The translations under genes were made by a program, and so were the position numbers. From positions 806,001 through 870,000 of the forward strand of contig NZ_CP092462.1 in the NCBI RefSeq assembly GCF_022387135.1: DNA of 64,000 bases. The letters run 5' to 3'. The notes under the pieces are model-generated. The model saw only the letters and a list, made by a program, of their open reading frames with translations, did not search any database and was not told the DNA's origin. Numbering within the stretch: the first letter of the stretch is position 1; the number at the start of each line of letters is the position of its first letter. This document shows positions 8,750 through 17,174 of the stretch, piece by piece. Source of the DNA: Comamonas sp. B21-038. Its GTDB lineage: Bacteria; Pseudomonadota; Gammaproteobacteria; Burkholderiales; Burkholderiaceae_C.

Positions 8750-9628
8750 TCAGACGGCAAAGAACTCCCGCATCTCCTCGAGCAACTTGGCCGGCTGCTC
8801 CTCGGCAATGTAGTGGCCGCAGCCGAGCGCCTTGCCGCTGACGTCAGTAGCCGCCTCGCGCCACAGGTCCAGCACCGGGAAGCAGCGCCCCACGGCGCCT
8901 TCGGCGCCCCAGAGCACGCGCAGCGGGGCCGTTACCTGGTGGCCTTTGGCCCTATCGGCCCGGTCGTGCTCCAGGTCGATGCCTGCGGATGCGCGGTAGT
9001 CCTCACAGATGGCGGTGGCGGTCCCCGGGATGGCAATGCAGCGCAGGTACTCTTGCAGCGCCTCCGGCGCGAAGGCGGCCAGGCCCGCATGGCGGCGGCC
9101 CATCACATCGCGGATGTAGGCGGCGGGGTCGGCGTCGATCAGCCGCTCCGGCAGCGGTGCGGGCTGGATGAGGAAGAACCAGTGCCAGTAGGCCTTGGCA
9201 AAGGCTTCCGTCGTTTGCTCGTACATGGCCAGGGTCGGCGCTACATCGAGCAGCATCGCGCGCTGCACCCGGCCCGGGTGGTCCAGCAGCAGCCGGTGGG
9301 CCACACGGGCGCCCCGGTCATGGGCGGTGAGGCGGAACTGCTGGTGGCCCAGGCTGGTCATCAGATCGGCCATGTCCTGGGCCATCGTGCGCTTGCTGTA
9401 GGCGGCGCTGTGCGGGCTGGCCCCGGGGCGGGCAGAGTCGCCATAGCCGCGCAGGTCGGCGCAGACGACGGTGAACGTTTCGGCCAGCGCCGGCGCCACG
9501 CGGTGCCACATCACATGGGTCTGCGGGTGGCCGTGCAGCAGCAGCAGTGCGGGGCCGCTGCCCCCGACGCGGCAACGAATCACGGTGCCATTGACGGGCA
9601 CATCGCGGGTGTCAAAACTCTCGAACAT
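8750..9628 (-). CDS. Haloacetate (possibly fluoroacetate) dehalogenase, alpha/beta-hydrolase
   Basis: This 292-residue alpha/beta-hydrolase closely resembles haloacetate dehalogenases. The motif HDRGARVAHR places the nucleophile at D104 and carboxylate-binding arginines at R105 and R108. D128 and H272 complete the acid-base machinery. The YWHW segment gives H149 and W150, and DYR gives Y211. From memory these match, almost in numbering, the catalytic residues and the His-Trp-Tyr fluoride pocket of Burkholderia FAc-DEX FA1. The oxyanion segment LLHGHPQTHVMW is present. The ATG overlaps the stop of the leuD-like gene (ATGA), so it is translated with the leuCD pair, which is an unusual partner. 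Hydrolysis of a haloacetate or a 2-halo acid to the hydroxy acid is the likely reaction. Defluorination is an inference. Confidence 0.75.
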   Translation of the reverse strand: MFESFDTRDVPVNGTVIRCRVGGSGPALLLLHGHPQTHVMWHRVAPALAETFTVVCADLRGYGDSARPGASPHSAAYSKRTMAQDMADLMTSLGHQQFRLTAHDRGARVAHRLLLDHPGRVQRAMLLDVAPTLAMYEQTTEAFAKAYWHWFFLIQPAPLPERLIDADPAAYIRDVMGRRHAGLAAFAPEALQEYLRCIAIPGTATAICEDYRASAGIDLEHDRADRAKGHQVTAPLRVLWGAEGAVGRCFPVLDLWREAATDVSGKALGCGHYIAEEQPAKLLEEMREFFAV

Positions 9629-10311
9629 CAGGCTTTTCCTCCAAAGCTTGCCGGTTGCTGTGTACGTGGCGTATCGCCAAGATGTTGGCGGGTGCGCAGC
9701 GCCACGTCTTTGAGCCAAGGATAGGCTGCCCAGTGGCGCTGCGCAAAATGCGTGATGTCGGCCTGGTACGTCAGCGACATGCCGATCAGGTCTCTGCGCT
9801 CCAGCTGCATGCGGTGGTGGCGCTCCGACAGGCTGAAGGCGGCATCCACGCTCCGGCTCTTGACCCGGAGGGTCTGCAGGTCGATATGGACATGTGAGGT
9901 CTCCAGGCTGCCGGCATCGGCCATCAGCATGGCGATGTCCGTCTCGGGGAGCATGACCAGCAGCAACTGGTTGTTCATCGCGTTGGAGTAGAAGATTTCT
10001 CCGAAGCTGGGTGCGATGATGGCCTGGATACCGTATTGCTGCAGCCCCCATACCGCGTGTTCGCGGCTGGAGCCGCAGCCAAAGTTGGCACCGGCCACCA
10101 GGATTTCCACATCCGCCCGCTCGGGCTGGTTCAACACAAAGCCGGGGCGCTGGCGGCCTGCGGCGTCAAAGCGCAGGTCGTACAGCAGGCCCTTGTCCAG
10201 CCCGGCCTTGTCGATGCCGTGCAGAAACTGCTTGGGCATGATCTGGTCGGTGTCCAGGTTCTCGATCGCCAGAGGGGCCATCTTGCCGCTCAGGATGTGT
10301 TGCTCACGCAT
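9628..10311 (-). CDS. leuD: 3-isopropylmalate dehydratase small subunit-like protein
   Basis: This 227-residue swivel-domain protein of the aconitase family pairs with the large subunit encoded upstream. The motifs NLDTDQIMPKQFL near the N-terminus and NFGCGSSREHAVWGLQQYGI near residue 75 are typical of LeuD. It forms the substrate-recognition half of isopropylmalate isomerase, which interconverts 2- and 3-isopropylmalate. Its start overlaps the leuC stop by eight bases and its stop overlaps the dehalogenase start. No leuA or leuB is adjacent. The partner gene suggests that this pair may be a catabolic paralogue acting on another hydroxy-diacid rather than the biosynthetic copy. Confidence 0.85.
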   Translation of the reverse strand: MREQHILSGKMAPLAIENLDTDQIMPKQFLHGIDKAGLDKGLLYDLRFDAAGRQRPGFVLNQPERADVEILVAGANFGCGSSREHAVWGLQQYGIQAIIAPSFGEIFYSNAMNNQLLLVMLPETDIAMLMADAGSLETSHVHIDLQTLRVKSRSVDAAFSLSERHHRMQLERRDLIGMSLTYQADITHFAQRHWAAYPWLKDVALRTRQHLGDTPRTQQPASFGGKA

Positions 10312-11719
10312 GCATGGTCTCCAGACGCCGAACGTCGGTAATGGTGCCGGTGATGGCGGCAGCAGCCGCCATCGCAGGGCTCATCAGGTGGGTGATGGCG
10401 CCGCGTCCCTGGCGCCCCTCGAAATTGCGATTGGTCGTGGAGGCGCAGCGCACACCATCGGCCAGGATGTCGCCGTTCATCGCCAGGCACATGGAGCAGC
10501 CCGGTTCGCGCCATTCAAAGCCGGCATCCAGCAGCAGGCGGGCGATGCCTTCTGCTTCGGCCTGTTGCTTGACCGCGCCGGAGCCCGGCACCACCATCGC
10601 ACGGACCCCCTGGGCCACCTGCCGCCCGCGCACCACCTCGGCCACGGCCCGCAGGTCTTCCATGCGGGCATTGGTGCAGGAGCCGATGAAGACATGCTGG
10701 ATGGCGATGCCTTCGAGCGGCATACCTGCTGCGAGCCCGGTGTAGCGCAGTGCCTGCTCGGTACTGCGGCGCAGGGGCCCAGGGGCCTGCATCGCCGGGT
10801 CAGGAACCGCGCCACCAATGGGCGCGACCTGGTCCGGGCTGGTGCCCCAGGTCACATGCGGGGGCACGTCGCTGGCATCAAAACGGTGCTCCACATCAAA
10901 CACCGCGCCTGCATCGCTGCGCAGGCCGGCCCAGTGCTGCAGGGCGGCCTGCTGTACGGCGCCGCTCAGGTCTGCGGAGCGCGCCAGCACATAGTCTGCG
11001 GCCTTCTGGTCGGGCGCGATCAAGGCGCCACGGGCGCCTGCCTCGACGGCCATATTGCACACGGTAAAGCGCGCTTCGATCGACATCGCATCGAATGCGG
11101 TGCCGCAGAACTCGATGACATGGCCCCGCGCGCCCTGGGCGCCGATATGGCCGATGACCATGAGGATCAGGTCCTTGGCGGTGGTGCCCAGCGGCAGCAG
11201 GCCATCGACCTGGATGCGCATGTCCTTGGCGAGCCGGTAGACCAAGGTCTGCGTGGCCAGTACGTGCTCGACCTCCGAGGTGCCGATGCCAAACCCCAGC
11301 GCGCCCAATGCCCCGTAGGTGGTCGTGTGCGAATCGCCGCAAATGACCACCATGCCAGGCCGGACCATGCCGTGCTCAGGCGCCACCACGTGCTCGATGC
11401 CTTGCAGCGCATCCTGGGTGTCGAACAGGGGAATGCCATGCTGGTCGCAGTTCTTGCGCAGGTTGCTGGCCTGGAGCGCGGGCGCAGCATCGCGGATGAC
11501 GCGGATGACGCCTGGGTCGGTCGGAATCACGTGGCTGACCACGGCCATGTTCTGCCCTGGCATCAGCACCTGGCGCCCTTGCTCGTCCAGGCCGGCAAAG
11601 GCCTGCGGGCTGGTGTACTCGTTCATCAAGTGCAGGTCGCAGAACAGCAGGACGTTCTGCGCATCGAGCTGGGCGACGGTATGGCTGTCGACCAGCTTGC
11701 GGTAAAGGGTGCGGTGCAT
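10304..11719 (-). CDS. leuC: 3-isopropylmalate dehydratase large subunit-like protein
   Basis: This 471-residue aconitase-family protein has the three cysteines expected to ligate a 4Fe-4S cluster: one in IGSCTNARMEDL and two in PGCSMCLAMN. Other family motifs are GDSHTTTYGALGALGFGIG and the C-terminal STTNRNFEGRQG. The length is that of ordinary proteobacterial LeuC. I chose the ATG at 11719 (MHRTLYRKLVDSH) because LeuC proteins begin this way. It is first in a three-gene transcript leuC-leuD-dehalogenase and is divergent from a LysR gene, a typical arrangement for inducible control. Biosynthetic leucine function cannot be excluded from sequence alone. Confidence 0.85.
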   Translation of the reverse strand: MHRTLYRKLVDSHTVAQLDAQNVLLFCDLHLMNEYTSPQAFAGLDEQGRQVLMPGQNMAVVSHVIPTDPGVIRVIRDAAPALQASNLRKNCDQHGIPLFDTQDALQGIEHVVAPEHGMVRPGMVVICGDSHTTTYGALGALGFGIGTSEVEHVLATQTLVYRLAKDMRIQVDGLLPLGTTAKDLILMVIGHIGAQGARGHVIEFCGTAFDAMSIEARFTVCNMAVEAGARGALIAPDQKAADYVLARSADLSGAVQQAALQHWAGLRSDAGAVFDVEHRFDASDVPPHVTWGTSPDQVAPIGGAVPDPAMQAPGPLRRSTEQALRYTGLAAGMPLEGIAIQHVFIGSCTNARMEDLRAVAEVVRGRQVAQGVRAMVVPGSGAVKQQAEAEGIARLLLDAGFEWREPGCSMCLAMNGDILADGVRCASTTNRNFEGRQGRGAITHLMSPAMAAAAAITGTITDVRRLETMHA

Positions 11720-11751
11720 GTGGGGAGCTCTGTGTACTGATGGCTCCAAGT

Positions 11752-11763
11752 CTCACCGCTGAG
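11752..11763. promoter_or_regulatory. Candidate LysR-type operator between leuC and its divergent regulator
   Basis: The dyad ctcaccgctgag (arms CTCA/TGAG) lies in the 97-base divergent promoter region between the leuC-like gene and the LysR gene. LysR regulators usually bind a dyad at such positions and control both directions. The arms are short, so this is only a candidate. Confidence 0.3.
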
Positions 11764-11816
11764 TGAAAAATATACAATGCGCGCCAGAGCACGACTTTCG
11801 GTCGCTGGAGTTACGA

Positions 11817-12737
11817 ATGGATGGATTTTCCGACATCGCCTTTTTTGCGCTGCTCAGCAAAGAGGGCAGCATGCGCAGTGCGGCCCAGCAGCTCGGTGTC
11901 ACCGGTCCGGCCGTCAGCAAGCGCCTGGCGGCGCTCGAAGCCCGGCTCGGTGCCCGGCTGATGCAGAGAACCACCCGCCGCATGGGCTTGACGCCTGAGG
12001 GCGAGCGCTACCTGGTCGAGGGTGCGCGTCTGCTCTCCGAGCTGGGCTCGCTGGAGCGCGCCATTGGCGGGGCGGCCGCCGTGCCGCAGGGCCTGTTGCG
12101 GGTCAATGCCACCTTCGGCTTTGGCCGCCGGCATATTGCGCCAGCGCTGGGAACGTTTGCACGCCGCTATCCAGAGGTGGAGGTACAGCTGCAGCTGAGC
12201 GACCGGCCTGCCGATCTCGCTCAGGACCGTTTCGATGTGGTCATCCGGATGGGTGACATGCCCGATTCGCGCTGGACAGCCCGGGTGCTGGCCCGCAACC
12301 GCCGTGTGCTTTGTGCCTCGCCAGGCTATCTGCAAGACAGGGGCGCGCCATCGTCACCGCAAGCGCTGACGCGCCACGCCTGCCTCTTCATCCGCGAGGG
12401 CGACGAGGCGTTTGGCACCTGGCATCTGCGCAACGGGACACAGACAGAAACGGTGAAGGTGAGGGGGCCGCTGAGCGCCAACGATGGCGAGTCGGCCACC
12501 GCCTGGGCGTTGGCGGGGCACGGCATCCTGATGCGCTCGGAGTGGGAGGTCGGCCCACTGCTGCGCGCGGGTCAACTGCTGCCGGTGCTGCCGGATTGGC
12601 GGCTGCCGCCCGCCGATATCTATCTGCAGTTCCACGGCGGAGCCCATCTGCCCGCGAAGACCAAGGCGCTGGTGGACCACCTGGTTGAGGTGTTCGCGCC
12701 GCAGCGCCCGCCGGGGAGGGCGGATGCCAACTGGTGA
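11817..12737 (+). CDS. LysR-family transcriptional regulator
   Basis: This 306-residue LysR protein has an N-terminal helix-turn-helix (about residues 18-37, SMRSAAQQLGVTGPAVSKRL) and a substrate-binding domain of the CrgA-like subgroup, which includes the stretch RFDVVIRMGDMPDSRWTARVLA. It is divergent from the leuC-leuD-dehalogenase unit and most likely controls that unit in response to its substrate. The ATG at 11817 was preferred over an upstream in-frame ATG at 11763, because LysR proteins of this group start a few residues before the helix-turn-helix. Confidence 0.87.
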   Translation: MDGFSDIAFFALLSKEGSMRSAAQQLGVTGPAVSKRLAALEARLGARLMQRTTRRMGLTPEGERYLVEGARLLSELGSLERAIGGAAAVPQGLLRVNATFGFGRRHIAPALGTFARRYPEVEVQLQLSDRPADLAQDRFDVVIRMGDMPDSRWTARVLARNRRVLCASPGYLQDRGAPSSPQALTRHACLFIREGDEAFGTWHLRNGTQTETVKVRGPLSANDGESATAWALAGHGILMRSEWEVGPLLRAGQLLPVLPDWRLPPADIYLQFHGGAHLPAKTKALVDHLVEVFAPQRPPGRADANW

Positions 12738-12772
12738 TGGGTGATGGAAGGCGGGCCATGGCCCTGCGGGGA

Positions 12773-12794
12773 GCTTGCTCGGGATGGAGCAAGC
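12773..12794. terminator. Hairpin between convergent genes, possible terminator
   Basis: Perfect 8-bp arms gcttgctc/gagcaagc with a six-base loop lie between the convergent LysR and DUF4198 genes. No run of T follows on either strand, so Rho-independent termination is uncertain. Confidence 0.35.
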
Positions 12795-12822
12795 CCTGCG
12801 AGTGCCACAGCCCTGAGCAACA

Positions 12823-13614
12823 CTACTGCGCCAGCACCCGGAAGGTCAGCGTGTAGTTGTAGCCATAGGTCGGCGCGGCAGCGCCTTCGGGGGCCGGGGC
12901 GCGGTGGCGTACCAGGGCCATGTAGATGCCAGGCTTGCCCGGGGTCCAGCTGATGTCGCCCTGCGCATCGGTGCTGAGTTCATCCACGCTGTTCTGGCCT
13001 TGCAGGTCCATCGGCGAGCGGTAGATGCTGACCTTGTGGTCTGCCAGTGGCTTGCCATCAAAGTGCACCGCAAAGTTGAATCTCTCTGCGGCGAACACAT
13101 CGCTGGGGTGTGTGCTGGGCACGATCTCCAGCCCCTTTCCATAGGGCTTGATGGGGGTGGGCGCACCGGCGGTGACATAGGCCTCGGAGACCGACAGCGA
13201 CTGGTAGTGCAGCTTCATCACGCCACCCTCGGGCATGGCGGCCTGGGGGTCGCGCACGACGGTGGTTTTGCCATTCACTTCCCAACTGCGGAAGATGGCG
13301 CCCAGACGCGGGCCAGTGGAGAGGCGGTAGGTACCTTTCTCGTCAGGCAGTTTTTGCTCCGCCACCGTGCGGGTCTTGAACTGGTGCACATCGCCAAAGG
13401 GCAGCGTGGTGCCCGAGGGCGTGGTGACGCTGAACGGCGTGTCGCCAAATTGGACCTCGGACAGGAACAGTTTTTCTGCAAAGCCCGCATCCACACTGAT
13501 GGTGGATTCGGGCTGCACATCGAACACGCTGGGCAGCAGAAAGGGCATGTGGGCCTGGGCAGCGCTCAGGCTGAACGTCGCCGCAAGCGCAGCAAACAGA
13601 TGGCGCGCTTGCAT
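12823..13614 (-). CDS. DUF4198 family periplasmic protein
   Basis: This 263-residue protein has a cleavable signal peptide (residues 1-21, ending SAAQA before HMPFLLPS). The start HMPFLLPSVF and the later stretches ARHTPSDVFAAERFNFAV-like and GDISWTPGKPGIYMALVRH fit DUF4198, a periplasmic beta-sandwich family often encoded beside TonB-dependent receptors and metal-uptake genes. The mature protein begins with His-Met, and an N-terminal histidine could take part in metal binding. It is last in a three-gene minus-strand set with the EF-hand lipoprotein and the outer-membrane receptor, so it probably helps move the same ligand through the periplasm. The biochemical role is unknown. Confidence 0.75.
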   Translation of the reverse strand: MQARHLFAALAATFSLSAAQAHMPFLLPSVFDVQPESTISVDAGFAEKLFLSEVQFGDTPFSVTTPSGTTLPFGDVHQFKTRTVAEQKLPDEKGTYRLSTGPRLGAIFRSWEVNGKTTVVRDPQAAMPEGGVMKLHYQSLSVSEAYVTAGAPTPIKPYGKGLEIVPSTHPSDVFAAERFNFAVHFDGKPLADHKVSIYRSPMDLQGQNSVDELSTDAQGDISWTPGKPGIYMALVRHRAPAPEGAAAPTYGYNYTLTFRVLAQ

Positions 13615-13617
13615 GGT

Positions 13618-14133
13618 TTACTGCCCTGCCATGTCGGCTGCGTTGACCACACCGTCGCCGTTGCGGTCGGCGTTCTTGAAGGTCTTGTTGGCAATGTCGA
13701 TTTCTTCTTCGAGGCTCAGCTTGCCATCCTTGTTGGTATCGAGGATGTGGAAACGCACATGGGCCTGCTTGATGCTGCCTTCGTACTGCTGGTCGGGCTT
13801 CTTGCCTGCAGCAGCATATTGGGCCTTGAGGCGTCCTTCAAACTCGGCCACGTATTCGTCCTCGCTCAGCCAGCCATCGTTGTTGGTGTCGGCGGCGACG
13901 AAGCGCTGCTTGCGCAGCGTGTCGTATTCCTCACGGGTGACGACGCCGTCACGGTTGGCGTCATAGCTGCCGATGAAGGCATTGTGGCCGTGGCCGCCCA
14001 CGGGGGCGACTGGGCCCTGGGCTGCGGTCTTGGCAGCAGCGGCGGGGGCTGCGGTCTTGCTGTCGTTGCTGGCGCAGGCCGTCAGCAGCGCGGCGGCTGC
14101 GAGTGCGGCCATGGTGGCGGAAAAGCGGTTCAT
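13618..14133 (-). CDS. EF-hand calcium-binding lipoprotein
   Basis: This 171-residue exported protein has a lipobox LTAC with the lipidated cysteine at C20 and an Ala-rich linker. Four EF-hand loops follow: DANRDGVVTREE, DTNNDGWLSEDE, DTNKDGKLSLEE and DRNGDGVVNAAD. The first three keep all the Ca-coordinating positions. The last ends in Asp rather than the usual Glu. It lies three bases from the DUF4198 gene and 30 bases downstream of the TonB-dependent receptor gene, in the same orientation. A membrane-anchored calcium-binding partner of an iron-regulated receptor is unusual and its function is not known. Confidence 0.8.
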   Translation of the reverse strand: MNRFSATMAALAAAALLTACASNDSKTAAPAAAAKTAAQGPVAPVGGHGHNAFIGSYDANRDGVVTREEYDTLRKQRFVAADTNNDGWLSEDEYVAEFEGRLKAQYAAAGKKPDQQYEGSIKQAHVRFHILDTNKDGKLSLEEEIDIANKTFKNADRNGDGVVNAADMAGQ

Positions 14134-14163
14134 GCCGGGGTCCTTTCTTGGTGGGAGAAGAGC

Positions 14164-16527
14164 TTAGAAATTGACGTTCAACGAGACGGCGTAGGTGCGG
14201 CCCGGGTTGGTCAGCAGCTGGATGTCGCGCTGGTCCTTGGCCACGGAGGGCTGCAGGCTGCGGCTGCTGGCGTAATCCCAGTAGCGCTTGTCCGTCAGGT
14301 TGTAGATGCCGACATTCAGGCGGGCATTCTTGTTGATCTGCCAGTAGCCCGACAGGTCGAACAGCGCATAGCCGGGCACGCGGAACTGCTCGATGCTGGA
14401 GTCGGCAAGGTTGCTGCCGGCATTGGTGTAGCTGTCGCGGTTGGTGGCCTGGGCCTGCTTGCCGGCCACAAAGGTGCCGGTCATGTTCACGCCCCAGGCG
14501 CGCATCGGCGCGTCATAGCCCACGCCGATGACGGCCTTGCGCGGCTGGATGGTATCCAGCGGCACGTCCTTGTCACCGGCATAGTAGGACTTGGAGCTGC
14601 CATGGGCCAGGCCCAGCGCCCAGGTCGAGTACAGGCCCTTGACGGCGGGTTCCCACTGTCCGTGGTCCAGGCGGGCGCTCATTTCCAGGCCATAGATCGT
14701 GGCCTCGTCGCGGTTCTCGGCCTGGTAGATGGTGCCGATGTGCGCCGGCACATTGCTGAACTTGTCCGGTGCGCTGGCGCGGGTGTAGCGGGTGTAGCCG
14801 ATGAAATCCTTGTAGCGCGTGTAGAAGGTCGATGCATTGAACAGCACGCCGTCCGCCGGTGAGCCCTTGACGCCGATCTCGAAGGCGTTGCTGGTCTCTT
14901 GCTTGAGGTTGCTGTTGCCGATCAGTGCGTACTGGGCGGAGCCGGCATAGTTCTGGTCCATGTTCCAGGAGCCGAACACCTCGCCAGCGGTCGGTGCACG
15001 GCCACTGCGCTTGTACTGGCCGTAGGCGATGAATTGGGGCGTCAGCGCATAGGTCAGGCCCAGGCTCGGGCTCCAGATGGTGCTGCTGAGGTTGCTGTAC
15101 AGCTTGGAGGCGGCCTCTTCGGTCAACGCACCTTCGGCAAAATCGCCCAGATGCTTGGGCTCCACCTGGACCCGGTCCACGCGCAGCGCTGGAATCACGC
15201 CCAGGCGCTTGCCGCCGACGTCAAAACCGATGTCATCCTGGATGAAGGCACCCAGGCGCGTAGTGTCGGTGTCGGGCTGTGGCTTCATGTAGCCCGGCAC
15301 GTTCCAGGGGCGCTCCTGGCTCTGCGCCTGTGCATTGAAGCCGAAGCTGATGCGATGGCGGCCGATGTGCTTGTCGCCGGTCGTCGACAGGCCCCAGGCC
15401 TTGGTCTTGTTTTGCGACAGGTTGCGCGTGGTGGCGCCGCCCGCCAACGTGGTGGTGTCGGTCACGTCTTCGGTATCGGTGTTCTGGAAGAACAGGCGCG
15501 TGTCCAACTGGTCCACCACGGCGTTGGTGGGCGTCCACAGGTGCGACAGCTGCAGCGTGTTGCGGCTGGTGTCGCTGTCCTGCCTATTGTTTTGCGTGAT
15601 GGTGCTGTTGTCGCTGCTCCAGCCATAGAACTGGTTCTGGTTGCTGCGCCGGTACAGGTCGGCAGACAGCTCCATGCGGTTCTCGGCATCGATCTGCAGG
15701 CCGCCCTTCATCAGCAGCGCGTTGGAATGCCAGTCTTCCGGCGATGCCTTGATGCCCAGCGCGCTGTTGTTCTGCGTCTCCTTGCCATCGCGGCGCGAGA
15801 AGGCGATCAGGCCGTCGAGGCTGCCCGATTTGCCCGCTGCGGTGATGCTTTCGTTCCAGGAATGGTCGGCGGAATCAAAGCCGAGCTTGCCACCGAAGTA
15901 GCTGGTGTTGCCATTGCGCAGAAAGTCGCTGGCCGACTTGGTCTTGAAGCTGACGGCACCGCCAATGCCGCCAGCGGCGCGCCGGGCTGTGGTGGTGCCC
16001 GACTGGATACCGACCGAGGAGAACATCTCGGGGTCGATAAAGTCGCGGCCAATGCCAAAGGTGTTGTTGCCGGCGCGGCTGACATAGGGGCGGGTGCTCG
16101 CGTCGGGCATTTCGATGCCGTCCACATCCATGCCGATGCGGTTGCCTTCGATACCGCGAATGTTGTAGCCGGTGGTGCCCGAGCGGTCAAAGCTGCTGCG
16201 GTTGCGGCTGGTGCCCGATGCCGTGCCGGGGGCCGACACCAGCGGCTGGTAGCGCGAGATGTCGGCCATGCTGTTTGCTTTTTCCAGCTCCTCGCTGCTG
16301 ATCACGGTGATCGTGCCGGGGGCCTTTTCTGCCTTGCCCTGCACCGTGACTTGCGGCATCGTCGATTCCGTCTGTGCCAGTGGCACAGCCGGCTCCGGCG
16401 CGGTCTGCTGCCCCCAGGCACCGCTGGATACCAGCGCGGCCACGGCGGCGGCCAGGCAACGGGGTTGGAAAGTGGAAGTGGCGCGCGCAGCCATGCGCTG
16501 CGCCTTGTCAGAGGTGCGAGAAGCCAT
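14164..16527 (-). CDS. TonB-dependent outer-membrane receptor, haem/haemoglobin-receptor-like
   Basis: This 787-residue receptor has a long Ala-rich signal region, an N-terminal plug (TITVISSEELEKANSMADI and GYNIRGIEGNRIGMDVDGIE) and a 22-strand barrel that ends with the consensus terminal aromatic (NVNF). RAPTAGEVFG and GNSNLKQE occupy the places of the FRAP and NPNL boxes of haem receptors. No histidine lies between them, although haem receptors carry an essential one there, so the haem call is doubtful. A strong Fur-type box lies about 130 bases upstream, so it should be iron-repressed. The ATG at 16527 (MASRTSDKAQ) was preferred over a start at 16590, giving a normal signal peptide. EF-hand and DUF4198 genes follow. 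Confidence 0.8.
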   Translation of the reverse strand: MASRTSDKAQRMAARATSTFQPRCLAAAVAALVSSGAWGQQTAPEPAVPLAQTESTMPQVTVQGKAEKAPGTITVISSEELEKANSMADISRYQPLVSAPGTASGTSRNRSSFDRSGTTGYNIRGIEGNRIGMDVDGIEMPDASTRPYVSRAGNNTFGIGRDFIDPEMFSSVGIQSGTTTARRAAGGIGGAVSFKTKSASDFLRNGNTSYFGGKLGFDSADHSWNESITAAGKSGSLDGLIAFSRRDGKETQNNSALGIKASPEDWHSNALLMKGGLQIDAENRMELSADLYRRSNQNQFYGWSSDNSTITQNNRQDSDTSRNTLQLSHLWTPTNAVVDQLDTRLFFQNTDTEDVTDTTTLAGGATTRNLSQNKTKAWGLSTTGDKHIGRHRISFGFNAQAQSQERPWNVPGYMKPQPDTDTTRLGAFIQDDIGFDVGGKRLGVIPALRVDRVQVEPKHLGDFAEGALTEEAASKLYSNLSSTIWSPSLGLTYALTPQFIAYGQYKRSGRAPTAGEVFGSWNMDQNYAGSAQYALIGNSNLKQETSNAFEIGVKGSPADGVLFNASTFYTRYKDFIGYTRYTRASAPDKFSNVPAHIGTIYQAENRDEATIYGLEMSARLDHGQWEPAVKGLYSTWALGLAHGSSKSYYAGDKDVPLDTIQPRKAVIGVGYDAPMRAWGVNMTGTFVAGKQAQATNRDSYTNAGSNLADSSIEQFRVPGYALFDLSGYWQINKNARLNVGIYNLTDKRYWDYASSRSLQPSVAKDQRDIQLLTNPGRTYAVSLNVNF

Positions 16528-16655
16528 AGGGTCCAGCCAGTTAATGCAAAAGGGGAAGGAAAGACTGCTGGCTACTGACCCGTGCTGCATGCGGAGGATG
16601 CAGGCTCAAGGCAAGGTGTTGTTATTGCTGGCGCCTGAAAAATGCCATTTTATAT

Positions 16656-16674
16656 GAAAATGATTATCATTTGC
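16656..16674 (-). promoter_or_regulatory. Fur box upstream of the outer-membrane receptor
   Basis: The 19 bases gaaaatgattatcatttgc match 15 of 19 positions of the Fur consensus GATAATGATAATCATTATC. The site is in the promoter region of the minus-strand receptor gene and predicts repression by Fe(II)-Fur. Confidence 0.75.
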
Positions 16675-17174
16675 GTTGTTTCTTGGCATCGCCTTGTTGG
16701 CAAGCCTCGTGCTGCGGTGGCATGGACGGGGTCAGCGCTGCTGCTAACGCCCTGCATCCCGCCCACGCGCGTCGCAGACCTCAAGCAGTGCCGGTGCGGG
16801 TAGTGGACCTGCTGAGCTGGTCCCAGCAGAGGGAACCGGCAGTGTCCCGGCACCTGCCCCCGTTTGGCCTGACCACTCCGCAGCCGCTGGGCACCGGCAG
16901 CGGCACTTGCGATGCCCGGCCACTCTGGTGAAACTGCCTTGCCGCGCTACCGCCCAGGCCCGCGAGTCATTGATGTGTTTGCAGCGCAGGGCGGGATCCG
17001 GCGGGGGACCTGGCAGCGCTGCTGAACGCCCTCATCGCCTTCATTGGGTGGGTGGATCAGGCTATATGGAATATGATCATCTCGCTGATAACGCGGTCCC
17101 GAGGACGCTCGCTGTGCAGGCCTGCCCAGCCGCGCAGGACCGCACCGAGAAATTCAATGAGAGGATATGCCACC
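16675..17174. other. 500-base stretch without a recognisable gene
   Basis: Between the Fur box and the next gene no reading frame with a plausible start, ribosome-binding site and codon pattern is seen. Short open frames here are GC-rich chance frames. It presumably holds the promoter of the secreted protein at 17175 on its right side, but I see no clear -35/-10 pair. Confidence 0.5.

Noticed and set aside
12904..14862. A 652-residue plus-strand frame opposite DUF4198, EF-hand and receptor genes
   Set aside because: Three recognisable proteins lie on the minus strand with signals and motifs. The plus frame has none.
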